Shown here: positions 54,557-63,034 of the stretch, piece after piece
Position numbering within the stretch: the stretch's first letter is position 1
How the letters are laid out: every line of letters starts with the position of its first letter
Source: Bacteroidetes bacterium HGW-Bacteroidetes-2
GTDB lineage: Bacteria; Bacteroidota; Bacteroidia; Flavobacteriales; Flavobacteriaceae
Length of the DNA stretch: 64,000 bases
Assembly: GCA_002842575.1 (NCBI GenBank)
Contig: PHDJ01000004.1
Location: 98,829-162,828 of the forward strand
Direction of reading: 5' to 3'
The notes under the pieces: generated by a model
Told to the model about the DNA's origin: nothing
The model's database searches: none
Seen by the model: the letters and a program-made list of their open reading frames with translations, nothing else
Position numbers and translations under genes: made by a program

Positions 54557-56572
54557 ATGGTTGTACTATTCCAAAATACCCTTTGCCTCGAAGCTTCGGC
54601 TCTATATGACAACTTTGATATTTTTACACGAGAGAATTATCACAAGATGTGTCACCGTGGCAAACTCCAAAAACTACGCACCGGTGGCAATGGGCGCACG
54701 GCACTTATCAGCTGGCAGTCGATACCGGAGCGGTTCAAAAAGCAAATCATTGACAAGCTGGGTGCAGACCCTATTGACCTGATCAAACAAGACCGGCTGG
54801 AAGAGCAAATGAAGTATGATCCGGCAGCGGCTCGGTTCTTTAGCGAGTTTAAACTTCCTGATGGTAGAAACCTACCGGCAGATGTTCAGATACAATACAC
54901 CAACGATGCGCAGCTGCTGTCCACTATCGGCCAGATAGTTCACAGGAGCCAACGTCAAAAAAAAGCACTGGGAGGCACAAGTGCCGGCATTTGGAAAAAC
55001 ATCGCCAAACAGGTCAACAGCATAGACCAGAGAAGCTGCCCACATACCCTGCCAACAAACCACCGCCGCATTCAGGCAAAATATAAATTATTTATCGAGG
55101 AGAGTTACGGCTCTCTGGTCTCCAAAAAATTCTGCAACATTAACTCACGTAAAGTGACCGACCAAATAAAACTACTCCTACTTTCACTTTACTGCTTACC
55201 CAACAAACCTTACAACAAAAACGTACACGATTTATATATGCAGTTTCTGGGCGGTGCCATTGAGGTGGTGGACGTCAAGACCGGCGAGATTTTCGACCGT
55301 AAAGATTTTATGAAAGATGGAGAGCCCATTGTGATTACAGAGGCCACTGTGTGGAACTACATCAACGACCCTAAAAACCGCATTTTGGTAGATAAGTACA
55401 GGAGTGGAAAACTGGAATTTTCATCAACACACCGCCCACATCACCACCGCGACATGCCACAATTTTCACTTTCTAAAATATCAATGGATGACCGCGACCT
55501 GCCCCGCAAAATGCACGATGGTAAACGTGTTAAAACATATTACAGCTATGACATTGCTTCCGGCTGTATTCTTGGGGCTGCCTACAGCAAGAAAAAAGAC
55601 ACTGATCTATTTATCGACTGTATGCGTGATATGTTCAGATTCCTTTATTTGAACAATATAGGTATCCCTATGGAGGTAGAGGTTGAAAACCACCTTGTAT
55701 CCCAGTTTGAACACACCTTAATGAAAGCCGGTACCGTATTCCCATTTGTGCGTTGGGCCAATCCCGGAAACGCTCAAGAAAAGTGGGCAGAAACCGGACA
55801 CAGAGTTAAAAAGTATGGCTATGAAAAAAAATATCAAGACGGTATAGGTCGATTTTTCTCAAAGCTTGAGGCCAACAGAACCAACCAAGAGAAAATATTT
55901 GACGAGGAAAACAACCGCTGGAAAGAAACTACATACGACTATGATCAACTGGTTGCTGAGGACAGAGCCCTGATTGAAATGTACAACAACGACCCGCACC
56001 CCAACCAAGATAAATACCCCAAAATGACCCGCCTCCAGGTGATGCTGGAAAACCTTAATCCAAACATGGCAGCCTATCAAGAATATCTATTATCACGCTA
56101 TATAGGCGTTGCGGTTAACACTACTATACGCCGCTCACAATATGTGCAGGTGAGCTACACTAAATACCAGCTTCCGGATGTGGATATCATGAGCCGACTT
56201 AAACCAAACAACCGCTCGGTAACGGCATATTACATCCCCACCAAGGACAGTAAGCCCGAAACCATATACCTCTACCAGGGCGATGAGTTTATTTGCGCTT
56301 GCAGCGAAATTGTAAAATACAACACCGCCCGTGCCGAGTGGACTGATAAGGACCAAGAAGCCTATACCGAACAGGCTAAATATGTAGCCTCTTTTGACAA
56401 AACCGTCAAATCTGAAAAAATACACAAAGTCACCGTCATCCAAAACACCGCATCATTAGACCCGGTGAATGAAGTTGAAATTGTACACGCTCAAGAATCC
56501 CCTGAGGATGACTTTGACTTTGATTTTGAAACCGAAAAATCGATTAAACGAAACGCTGTTGACAGCCTATAA
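54557..56572 (+). CDS. Mu-type transposase (MuA-like)
   Basis: A 671-residue transposase that would integrate and replicate the phage by transposition. An N-terminal DNA-binding part with TRENYHKMCHRGKLQKLRTGGNGRTALISW and IPERFK is typical for Bacteroidota MuA proteins. The core has D311/D312 (SMDDRDLP), then EVEVENH with E377 where the second Asp is usual, and E408 in NAQEKWAE. A C-terminal domain follows with an acidic tail. The frame opens at GTG 54512, but that codon lies before the terminator stem, so ATG 54557 is chosen. The MuB-like gene starts 4 nt downstream. Confidence 0.9.
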   Translation: MVVLFQNTLCLEASALYDNFDIFTRENYHKMCHRGKLQKLRTGGNGRTALISWQSIPERFKKQIIDKLGADPIDLIKQDRLEEQMKYDPAAARFFSEFKLPDGRNLPADVQIQYTNDAQLLSTIGQIVHRSQRQKKALGGTSAGIWKNIAKQVNSIDQRSCPHTLPTNHRRIQAKYKLFIEESYGSLVSKKFCNINSRKVTDQIKLLLLSLYCLPNKPYNKNVHDLYMQFLGGAIEVVDVKTGEIFDRKDFMKDGEPIVITEATVWNYINDPKNRILVDKYRSGKLEFSSTHRPHHHRDMPQFSLSKISMDDRDLPRKMHDGKRVKTYYSYDIASGCILGAAYSKKKDTDLFIDCMRDMFRFLYLNNIGIPMEVEVENHLVSQFEHTLMKAGTVFPFVRWANPGNAQEKWAETGHRVKKYGYEKKYQDGIGRFFSKLEANRTNQEKIFDEENNRWKETTYDYDQLVAEDRALIEMYNNDPHPNQDKYPKMTRLQVMLENLNPNMAAYQEYLLSRYIGVAVNTTIRRSQYVQVSYTKYQLPDVDIMSRLKPNNRSVTAYYIPTKDSKPETIYLYQGDEFICACSEIVKYNTARAEWTDKDQEAYTEQAKYVASFDKTVKSEKIHKVTVIQNTASLDPVNEVEIVHAQESPEDDFDFDFETEKSIKRNAVDSL

Positions 56573-56576
56573 GCCT

Positions 56577-57455
56577 ATGAAACCAGAATTTAAAGCCCGA
56601 ATTATTGACAAGATTAAAGACGAGGCCAACCGTTATGATACCAACTCAAAACTGGCTGTGGTTCTTGACATCAACCCTGCACAGCTCAGCAGGTTGCTCC
56701 ACAACGACACCGAGCGTGTAGTGAGTGATGCCAAACTGATGCAAATTGCCCGCCAATTAAACGTGCCGGAAAACAAATACCACTCTTGGAACACAGTTAA
56801 GACCGAAGCTTTTGATTATATCTATGCCCAGCTCAAAGCCTGCCAGGAGCATTCCATCTCAGGCATCTTTTGTGACATTGCAGACATAGGCAAAAGCCAC
56901 ACCGCAAAGGTGTACTGTAAAGAAAACCGCAATGCTGTTTATATAGATTGCTCACAAGTTAAGAACCGCACTAAGCTTATTAAAAAAATAGCCAAAGAGT
57001 TTGGCATTGACCACGAGGGCAGCTACCGGGTGATCTATGAAGACTTGACCCAGTATATCCGCTCAATGACCAGCCCAATTGTCATACTTGATGAGGCGGG
57101 CGACCTTGAGTACCCCGCATTTTTAGAGCTCAAAGCCTTGTGGAACGCTACCGAGTTCAGCTGTGGATGGTATATGATGGGGGCTGATGGCCTCAAGGAA
57201 AAACTTGACCGCTCACGCAACCTTAAAAAAGTGGGGTTTGCCGAAATATACAGCCGCTTTGGAAGCAGGTACCAACGAGTAACACCGCCCGACCGTGTGG
57301 GACAGGAGGAGTTTATTAAACGCCAAATGGCATTGGTGGCTCAAGCCAATACCGCCAAGCTCAGCAACAAGGAAATGTATTTGCGCACCGCTGGATCATT
57401 GCGCCGGGTGTATATAGAAATTCAAAAACAAAAACGCAATGGCCAGGAGAATTAA
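56577..57455 (+). CDS. MuB-like transposition ATPase
   Basis: A 292-residue AAA ATPase. The N-terminal part is an HTH (LDINPAQLSRLLHND, about residues 28-42), followed by a Walker A variant CDIADIGKSHTA, Walker B PIVILDEAGD, and YSRFGSRYQRV. MuB binds target DNA and activates the transposase. An in-frame Met at 56469 lies inside the transposase gene; ATG 56577, just after the transposase stop, is the better start. It overlaps the next gene by 17 nt. Confidence 0.88.
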   Translation: MKPEFKARIIDKIKDEANRYDTNSKLAVVLDINPAQLSRLLHNDTERVVSDAKLMQIARQLNVPENKYHSWNTVKTEAFDYIYAQLKACQEHSISGIFCDIADIGKSHTAKVYCKENRNAVYIDCSQVKNRTKLIKKIAKEFGIDHEGSYRVIYEDLTQYIRSMTSPIVILDEAGDLEYPAFLELKALWNATEFSCGWYMMGADGLKEKLDRSRNLKKVGFAEIYSRFGSRYQRVTPPDRVGQEEFIKRQMALVAQANTAKLSNKEMYLRTAGSLRRVYIEIQKQKRNGQEN

Positions 57456-58062
57456 ACGTGCGCTCTCAATTAATGATATATATAACATGAAGTTCAAAGA
57501 CCTCAATCTCGACGCCAATTGGCAAGCACTACTAGGTGAACCGGAAGCTAGTGGCGTGTGGATTATGTGGGGCAATTCCGGTAACGGAAAGACCAGTTTT
57601 GCGCTTCAACTGGCCAAAGAGCTCACAAAGACCGGAAAGGTAATCATCAACACACTTGAGGAGGGCGCACGCAAATCATTTCAGTTGGCCGTAATAAGAA
57701 CCCATTTAAAGGGCTACGGGCGCAAAATAATGGTTTTGAACCGGGAACCTCTCGACGAGCTGAAAGAACGCCTGCGCAAACCTAAGGCCCCTAAAATATG
57801 CATGATAGACAGCTTTCAATATACAGGGTTGTCAAAAAACGAATACAAAGAGCTTAAGGAGGAGTTTCACGACGTGTTATTCATTTTCATTAGCCATGCT
57901 GAAGGAAAACACCCGGAAGGCCGTCCTGCAAAATTTGTGCGCTATGATGCCGATGTAAAAATACACATCGAGGGCTATGTAGCCACTGCAGTAAGCCGAT
58001 ATGGAGGTGGGGAGCCTTACCATATCTGGCCGGAAAAAGTGAGAGAATTAAACAACAATTAA
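57439..58062 (+). CDS. P-loop ATPase, RecA-like
   Basis: A 207-residue ATPase with Walker A GNSGNGKTS at residues 45-53, an ALQLAKEL helix after it and a Walker B-like KICMIDSFQYTGL near 115. A His in FIFISHAEG resembles a sensor position. It may act in recombination or with the transposase; the exact role is unknown. A second ATPase after MuB is common in transposable phages of Bacteroidota. It overlaps the MuB-like gene. Confidence 0.75.
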   Translation: MARRIKRALSINDIYNMKFKDLNLDANWQALLGEPEASGVWIMWGNSGNGKTSFALQLAKELTKTGKVIINTLEEGARKSFQLAVIRTHLKGYGRKIMVLNREPLDELKERLRKPKAPKICMIDSFQYTGLSKNEYKELKEEFHDVLFIFISHAEGKHPEGRPAKFVRYDADVKIHIEGYVATAVSRYGGGEPYHIWPEKVRELNNN

Positions 58063-58070
58063 ATCGCAAT

Positions 58071-58412
58071 ATGAAAACAACAATCTACAACCTTTTTTGC
58101 CTTACGCCCGAAGCCTATGAGCGACAGGTGTTTGAGTTATGGATGCGATACTGCATCATGCTGAGCTTTGGAAAAGAAAACGACCTGCAAAGGCTGTTGG
58201 CAAATACAGCCCTCAACAACTGGTATATGCAGGAATTTGAACGCTTTGAAAACCGCTTTTTAGAGTATTATGCCGACTTCGCCGGAAAAACAAGCCCCGA
58301 CACGCTTTGGGCAATTTATAAGGACGAGTTTACTAAAGGCTTGATGTGCCTGCGCTGTCCCACACTGATTGAAAACGCCAGAAAAACTAACATAATACCC
58401 CAATTAAACTAA
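58071..58412 (+). CDS. Hypothetical phage protein
   Basis: A 113-residue soluble helical protein. No family recognised. Its start shares a 16-nt context (AATCGCAATATGAAAA, 58062-58077) with the gene starting at 62679, apparently a phage translation-start context. The stop overlaps the next start by 1 nt. Confidence 0.65.
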   Translation: MKTTIYNLFCLTPEAYERQVFELWMRYCIMLSFGKENDLQRLLANTALNNWYMQEFERFENRFLEYYADFAGKTSPDTLWAIYKDEFTKGLMCLRCPTLIENARKTNIIPQLN

Positions 58413-58645
58413 TGACAGAACCAGAAATAATAGCCCGCCTTGACTATTTGTTTGAAGCCTTGAGGCAAGACAAATTAAATCCGGTACAACGCCTGGACTG
58501 GATAGATCGCCTGCACATCAATCAAGAACGTGCAGATTTGTTTAGGGCACAAAGAGCCGCAGCAGACGGACAGGATTACACCCCATACCGTATATCAGGG
58601 CAAACTGAGCAGAAAATCACAAGAATTATGAACCCTTTATTTTAA
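58412..58645 (+). CDS. Hypothetical phage protein
   Basis: A 77-residue charged, helical protein in the early operon, overlapping the previous gene by 1 nt and followed by the DUF3164 gene after 5 nt. No family recognised and no membrane segment. Confidence 0.65.
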   Translation: MTEPEIIARLDYLFEALRQDKLNPVQRLDWIDRLHINQERADLFRAQRAAADGQDYTPYRISGQTEQKITRIMNPLF

Positions 58646-58650
58646 CAACA

Positions 58651-59295
58651 ATGCAAACACAAGATTTAACACAATTATCGACAAAAGAGCTGGAGCAGCT
58701 CTTGAAAAGCAGAAAAGCAGCCGAGGCCAAAAAGGCCGAAGCCGAGCGCAAACAATATGAAGCCACCCGAGACACAAAAATCGAGGCCATCATCACCACG
58801 GCAAGAACCATGCACCGTGAGCTGGAGGAATTTAAACAGTTTTGCCATATCGAAATGGATGAGCAGGCCGTGAAGCTTTCAGACTACGGAAAGCTTCGCA
58901 GCAACAGTAAAGGAGGCTTTACCATTACACATAGCGATGGCAGTATGCGTGTAACCCGAAGACGTGATACAGAACCAAGCTGGGACGAACGCAGCACTAA
59001 AGCCATAGAACTCATTAAGGATTTTCTTGGCGACACTATCAAAAAGCGAGATAAAGACCTCTATGAAATCCTGATGGGCTTTCTACAACGCAATGAAAAA
59101 GGCGACTTGGAATACAGTAGGGTGATGTCACTATTTCAGCACAGCGACAAGTTTAATGACTCTCGTTGGGTAGAAGGGCTTAAACTTATAAAAGAAAGCT
59201 ATGGCAACCATTTAAAAGGTTTTGGCTATGAGTTCAAAATCAAAACCGAAAGCGGCCACTGGCAAAACCTGATACTCAACTTTTCAAGCATTTAA
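58651..59295 (+). CDS. DUF3164 family phage protein
   Basis: A 214-residue protein with a Lys/Glu-rich N-terminal coiled coil (about 12-70), then the DUF3164 core: SDYGKLRSNSKGGFTITHSDG, MRVTRRRD, and a helical C-terminal part with DKFNDSRWVEGLKLIKESY. The family is typical of Mu-like phages, where it lies between the B gene and gp16; its function is unknown. Confidence 0.82.
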   Translation: MQTQDLTQLSTKELEQLLKSRKAAEAKKAEAERKQYEATRDTKIEAIITTARTMHRELEEFKQFCHIEMDEQAVKLSDYGKLRSNSKGGFTITHSDGSMRVTRRRDTEPSWDERSTKAIELIKDFLGDTIKKRDKDLYEILMGFLQRNEKGDLEYSRVMSLFQHSDKFNDSRWVEGLKLIKESYGNHLKGFGYEFKIKTESGHWQNLILNFSSI

Positions 59296-59297
59296 CC

Positions 59298-59552
59298 ATG
59301 GGAAGACTAAAACCACTACCGGCCACACACCGCATCCACTTTCAAGATCAGGGGCAGGATTGTCTTTGGTGGGAAGTTGACAAAAACGGAAAGGTTATAA
59401 ACGCTAACCTTCAGGCGCGTATTTGGTGCGGATGTAAAGTGCCGCTTTACATTATTGAAGCAGGACAACCGGGCGACCAAATGGACTTTTGGAATGCCCT
59501 GGGAGAAGAAAGGGTTTTTAAATACCCCATCACCAAAATCGAAACACTATGA
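59298..59552 (+). CDS. Hypothetical phage protein
   Basis: An 84-residue protein with a central Trp/Cys-containing segment (QDCLWWEVDKNGKV and IWCGCKVPLY). No family recognised. It starts 2 nt after the DUF3164 stop and overlaps the next gene by 4 nt (ATGA). Confidence 0.65.
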   Translation: MGRLKPLPATHRIHFQDQGQDCLWWEVDKNGKVINANLQARIWCGCKVPLYIIEAGQPGDQMDFWNALGEERVFKYPITKIETL

Positions 59553-59815
59553 CAGCAGAACCGGCAATAAAAAGGCTCTTTGAAGACCAAATAAACAGTA
59601 TTAACTATCACAATATAACACACCCTATGGATGTAGAAATCATACACATTGACGACCGCCACTTGACCGTAAACGGCAAACCAGTAAAACAAGACATCAA
59701 CCAAAACTGGATAGCAGAGCACGAACTCACGTCCGCAGAAGCCAAAGCGTTCAACCGACATATTACCATGCTTCAAGAAACCGGAAGCAAAGTTCAAAAA
59801 GCCATTTACACATAA
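59549..59815 (+). CDS. Hypothetical phage protein
   Basis: An 88-residue soluble protein with a small beta hairpin (IIHIDDRHLTVNGKPV) followed by helices. No family recognised. It is translationally coupled to the previous gene and is the last before the structured non-coding gap. Confidence 0.65.
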   Translation: MTAEPAIKRLFEDQINSINYHNITHPMDVEIIHIDDRHLTVNGKPVKQDINQNWIAEHELTSAEAKAFNRHITMLQETGSKVQKAIYT

Positions 59816-60097
59816 GGGGAGGCGTGGGACATAGAGCCCGCTTGTCAGCGGGCCTGAAGGTTTGCCTGTGCTTTTTGCGGTGCCCCGAGGGTAAAGAACG
59901 CCGCTCTACGCTCAGCCGTCCGCGCCTGGTAAGGTAACATGCGGTAAGGCAATTCAAGACCGCCCACAGGAGCGATATCCTGTAAACACCGGGACTGGCA
60001 ACAGGGAGGTTCGAGTCCTTCACCCGGGTCAAAATCGGCTTAAAAGCCAATAAAGCAAAATATAGGCTCTAAGGCTTATAAAGTCAAATTATAAGTT
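59816..60097 (+). ncRNA. Highly structured GC-rich non-coding region
   Basis: A 282-nt gap without a credible reading frame holds at least five hairpins: GCCCGC/GCGGGC (59836-59853), GCGG/CCGC (59877-59904), GCGGT/ACCGC (59941-59963), ACAGGA/TCCTGT (59966-59983), and the T-arm-like minihelix (59989-60027). AGGCG (59820-59824) can pair with CGCCT (59923-59927) to enclose the 5' part. It is richer in G+C than its neighbours. It is probably a functional phage RNA; I recognise no known family. Confidence 0.5.
59989..60027 (+). other. tRNA acceptor/T-arm-like minihelix, copy 2
   Basis: CCGGG (59989-59993) pairs with CCCGG (60023-60027). Inside it, GGAGG/CCTTC closes the T-loop TTCGAGT (60010-60016), one pair being G-U, and the 10-11-nt linker ACTGGCAACA shares GGCA and ACA with copy 1. 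The 11-mer GGTTCGAGTCC is identical in both copies. No complete tRNA can be folded here, as there is no matching 7-nt 5' acceptor strand at tRNA distance. Confidence 0.5.
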
Positions 60098-60511
60098 ATG
60101 AAATCAACAGCATCACAACGGCAACAAATATACAAGCTCTGCAACTATGACTCAGAGCTAAAGGCTAGCCTGGTAACCCAGATAACGGGTGACCCCAAAC
60201 TAAACAGCACTACCCATCTCACGGTGGGTGAGGCTGGCCGCCTTATCAAAATCCTTTGTACCAACTGGGCTGCTTTTGATATAAAAAATGCTCAGCACAA
60301 ATATATCCTGAGCCTGATGCGCCAAGCCGGATGGACAACTGAACATGAAACCCGAGGCACCGTGGCAGACCTGGCACGCCTCAGCGGTTGGCTCAAGAGT
60401 ATGCGCTCACCGGTGCAAAAGCCATTAATGTCAATGACCAAAGAAGAAACCAGTAAAATCATTAACGCTTTAGAACATATAGTAAAATGGGAACACAACA
60501 AAAACCAGTAA
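60098..60511 (+). CDS. GemA/gp16 family phage protein
   Basis: A 137-residue protein of the Mu gp16/GemA type: STASQRQQIYKLCNYDSELKASLV, then HLTVGEAGRLIKILCTNW, and a C-terminal helical part. In Mu, GemA influences host supercoiling and gene expression. It starts directly after the structured non-coding region and overlaps the DUF4406 gene by 25 nt. Confidence 0.75.
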   Translation: MKSTASQRQQIYKLCNYDSELKASLVTQITGDPKLNSTTHLTVGEAGRLIKILCTNWAAFDIKNAQHKYILSLMRQAGWTTEHETRGTVADLARLSGWLKSMRSPVQKPLMSMTKEETSKIINALEHIVKWEHNKNQ

Positions 60512-60828
60512 AAGTATATATCGCCGGCAAGGTAACCGGCTTGCCCATCCACGAGACCACGCTCAAGTTTGGGGACGCCCAAATGAAATTGAAAGCCGCG
60601 GGCTTTGAACCCATCAACCCGCTGCAGGTTGTTAATGATTGGCACTGCACCTGGCCACAGGCTATGCGCAAATGTATTGCGGCACTTATGACTGTAGATG
60701 CGGTGTATGTATTGCCTTGTTCAGGAAATAGCAAAGGAGCATCAATTGAAATGCACCTCTGCGCTTCATTGGGCATCCCGCTTTTTGCTACCCTAAAAGG
60801 ACTAAAAGATGAGTTTAAACCACGATAG
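60487..60828 (+). CDS. DUF4406 family protein
   Basis: A 113-residue protein of the DUF4406 type, related to nucleoside 2-deoxyribosyltransferases: VYIAGKVTGLPIHE, FEPINPLQVV, and DAVYVLPCSGNSKGASIEMHLC with the conserved Ser-Gly and Glu. It may act on nucleosides or serve as a phage accessory enzyme; no substrate is known. It is frequent in phages of many hosts. Confidence 0.82.
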   Translation: MGTQQKPVKVYIAGKVTGLPIHETTLKFGDAQMKLKAAGFEPINPLQVVNDWHCTWPQAMRKCIAALMTVDAVYVLPCSGNSKGASIEMHLCASLGIPLFATLKGLKDEFKPR

Positions 60829-60961
60829 CGAGCCTTGTCTTCATCCAAGGCACCACCAGTTTATTGACACGATTGAGTCTAATGTAAACTGCGAGACCAC
60901 AGTTATAAGATGCGTCGTGTGCCGCAAAGCACTCACAAAGCCACAAACAGACTGCAGATGA
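60809..60961 (+). CDS. 50-residue Cys/His-rich peptide
   Basis: A short frame starting inside the end of the DUF4406 gene and ending in an ATGA overlap with the next peptide. The product has PCLHPRHHQF and CVVC, which could bind zinc. The chained overlaps with genes on both sides support translation. No family recognised. Confidence 0.5.
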   Translation: MSLNHDSEPCLHPRHHQFIDTIESNVNCETTVIRCVVCRKALTKPQTDCR

Positions 60962-61035
60962 CACCATATTTATTATTTCTAATCGCCGGTTATGCCTTTG
61001 CTGCTTATATCTGGCTTAAAACAAGAAGAAAATGA
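60958..61035 (+). CDS. 25-residue single-pass membrane peptide
   Basis: A tiny frame with one hydrophobic helix (LLFLIAGYAFAAYIWL) and a basic C-terminus (KTRRK), in the manner of small phage membrane peptides. It overlaps the preceding peptide and the following gene by 4 nt each (ATGA both times), which indicates translational coupling. Confidence 0.45.
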   Translation: MTPYLLFLIAGYAFAAYIWLKTRRK

Positions 61036-61685
61036 AAACATTAAGCATCTTTCGCTGGGCGTTTTACGCCATAATCGTTGCCGGAACCTTTACATTACTG
61101 GCATACATACTCTATCCCGTGGCATATTTGCTGCGCAACCCATTACGTAAGGCACGTTATGGTAAAACTTCATTTTTAAAAGCACTGGCAACCCCTATAT
61201 GGATATTTCTTGATGACAAAGTCGTGGAGCTTGCCGGAGATGATTATGGCGAAAAATGGTGGAAAACAGTCAACGGAATCGAAGTTCAAAACCTAAACGC
61301 CTGGCAACTTTTTAAAGTAGCATATCGCTGGGGTGTGATTAGGAACCCTGCTTGGAACATGTATCAAATATTCAAGCCAAAAGAGGGCAAAAAAGTGCTT
61401 GTATCAGCAACAGGCAGGCTGTTACAAGACGGCTGGCCGGTGGGCCTTCACAATTTTGCAGTACTCAAATATGAAGATAGCAACGGCAATTATACCAATA
61501 ACCAAGGCGAATTTCTAAGTAGCAAATTTTCAATTTTTGGGAAATCAATGTTTTGGTACACCATAGAAAACCGCTTGTACTGGCGTTTTTCTTATGCCGG
61601 CTACAACACATTTTTAAAACGGTGGATAGAGCTGCACCTGGGGTCTAATGACCGTAGATATACCATTAGGTTTAAAATCAAATAA
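61032..61685 (+). CDS. Hypothetical membrane-anchored phage protein
   Basis: A 217-residue protein with one or two N-terminal membrane helices (about 8-33) and a large, Trp/Tyr-rich domain. No family recognised. It overlaps the small membrane peptide upstream by 4 nt. Confidence 0.65.
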   Translation: MKTLSIFRWAFYAIIVAGTFTLLAYILYPVAYLLRNPLRKARYGKTSFLKALATPIWIFLDDKVVELAGDDYGEKWWKTVNGIEVQNLNAWQLFKVAYRWGVIRNPAWNMYQIFKPKEGKKVLVSATGRLLQDGWPVGLHNFAVLKYEDSNGNYTNNQGEFLSSKFSIFGKSMFWYTIENRLYWRFSYAGYNTFLKRWIELHLGSNDRRYTIRFKIK

Positions 61686-61696
61686 GTAGTGTTAAG

Positions 61697-61903
61697 ATGA
61701 CCTTTAAAGAGAAATACCGGGAAAACAAAAAGCTCATCAGCCTGTACTCAGATTATTTGTTTAGCGGTGAGAAAATAAAGCCCGAAGGGACCTTAAAACT
61801 TATTAATGAAATTGCCCGGCTTGACTCACAAAACAGGCACATTGAAGAAATGCCATTTAGAAAGATAGACAATGATATTAACGATTATACCATTCAAATA
61901 TGA
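61697..61903 (+). CDS. Hypothetical phage protein
   Basis: A 68-residue charged helical protein. No family recognised. Its stop overlaps the next start (ATGA), so the two are coupled. Confidence 0.6.
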   Translation: MTFKEKYRENKKLISLYSDYLFSGEKIKPEGTLKLINEIARLDSQNRHIEEMPFRKIDNDINDYTIQI

Positions 61904-62214
61904 ACTTTGACATCACCCTAAAAGTTACAAACCTCCAATTGGTTGAAGCCTTTGCTATAATCTTGCACGAGCCACCGGAGATAGGTCTATATGCAACCAA
62001 GGACCAAAGGCGCATGAGGCACTTATATAGCCTGTGGGCAGATTTGCGCTCTAAGCTTGGTAAAAAAGTACTTAATAATCAAGGAAATCAAAAGCAGTCA
62101 AGCCTAAAACTGAAGTATTATGAAGCGGCAACCCTGCATCAAATTTTAGGTCTTTATGACAAGCCCAGCTATGCACAACAGCTGTATGATCAGTTAGACC
62201 AAAAATTAGCGTGA
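61900..62214 (+). CDS. Hypothetical phage protein
   Basis: A 104-residue protein with mainly helical prediction (FAIILHEPPEIGLYATKDQRRMRHLYSL; YEAATLHQILGLYD). No family recognised. It lies 1 nt before the next gene. Confidence 0.6.
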   Translation: MNFDITLKVTNLQLVEAFAIILHEPPEIGLYATKDQRRMRHLYSLWADLRSKLGKKVLNNQGNQKQSSLKLKYYEAATLHQILGLYDKPSYAQQLYDQLDQKLA

Positions 62215-62215
62215 A

Positions 62216-62665
62216 ATGGAAAGAATTTATACCATTAAAGCCAAAAACAGTGATGCACTGTTGGAATTTAAATATGATTTAAACGGTAATTTAACTCAGT
62301 TTAAAATTCTTGAAGGAGTATTGTCTGCCCAGCAAATGAGATGGTTGTTTTCAAATGGAAATTTTCCGGCAATTGAGCCTTTTATGCACAGTCACTGGAT
62401 AGCAAAGCTCAAACCGCATTTTGAAATCACCATAGGCGAGCCCGACCTCTCCTTTGAAAGCTTCTGGAATGCCTACAACCACAAGGTCAAAAAAGTAATG
62501 GCAGAAAACGCCTGGAAGCGGCTCAGCACCCGTGACAAGATGAATGCCCTCGCCGGCATAAAAAGCTATGACAACTATTTAAAACGCAAAGGCGTGGCAA
62601 AAGCACATCCCTCCACATACCTCAATCAACGGTATTGGGAGGATAATTATGGAAGTATTCACTAA
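62216..62665 (+). CDS. Phage protein with replication-protein-like C-terminus
   Basis: A 149-residue protein. The C-terminal 70 residues (FESFWNAYNHKV through PSTYLNQRYWEDNY) resemble a helical domain found at the end of several phage replication and DnaT-like proteins, with Trp at the start, a Tyr-containing helix, and the PSTYLN-x-x-W pattern. The N-terminal part is unrecognised. A role with DNA or the transposition machinery is possible. Confidence 0.6.
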   Translation: MERIYTIKAKNSDALLEFKYDLNGNLTQFKILEGVLSAQQMRWLFSNGNFPAIEPFMHSHWIAKLKPHFEITIGEPDLSFESFWNAYNHKVKKVMAENAWKRLSTRDKMNALAGIKSYDNYLKRKGVAKAHPSTYLNQRYWEDNYGSIH

Positions 62666-62678
62666 AAACAATCGCAAT

Positions 62679-63014
62679 ATGAAAAATCAACACTTTATCA
62701 AAGTAGCATCTACTTACAGCCCAAAAAACAAACTATGCGCACAGATCATTGACCGGCTTGAAAAACTGGACGGCACCCTGTGTGAAGATAAAAAAACGGC
62801 AATAAGCGTTATTGACCGGCCATTTAATGAAACCGTAAAAGGTTATCTCCGGTCAGGTGGCAGGGCAATGCCCCCGGCATACAAAAGATATGATATTACC
62901 ACAGGCGTAGGCATCAGCATTGAAGATGTAATCATTATAAACATCTATAAAGTAAAAAGAGAAATTACCGCTGCTGAGTTGGTGGACGAAACCTTATTAG
63001 TAAATAAACTGTAA
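62679..63014 (+). CDS. Hypothetical phage protein
   Basis: About 111 residues, basic, no family recognised. The frame opens at an ATG at 62649 inside the previous gene, but the 16-nt context at 62670-62685 is identical to that at the start of the gene at 58071, so 62679 is the preferred start. It is followed by the first DGR target after 20 nt. Confidence 0.6.
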   Translation: MKNQHFIKVASTYSPKNKLCAQIIDRLEKLDGTLCEDKKTAISVIDRPFNETVKGYLRSGGRAMPPAYKRYDITTGVGISIEDVIIINIYKVKREITAAELVDETLLVNKL

Positions 63015-63034
63015 ACCTTTAAACTCAATTATAT

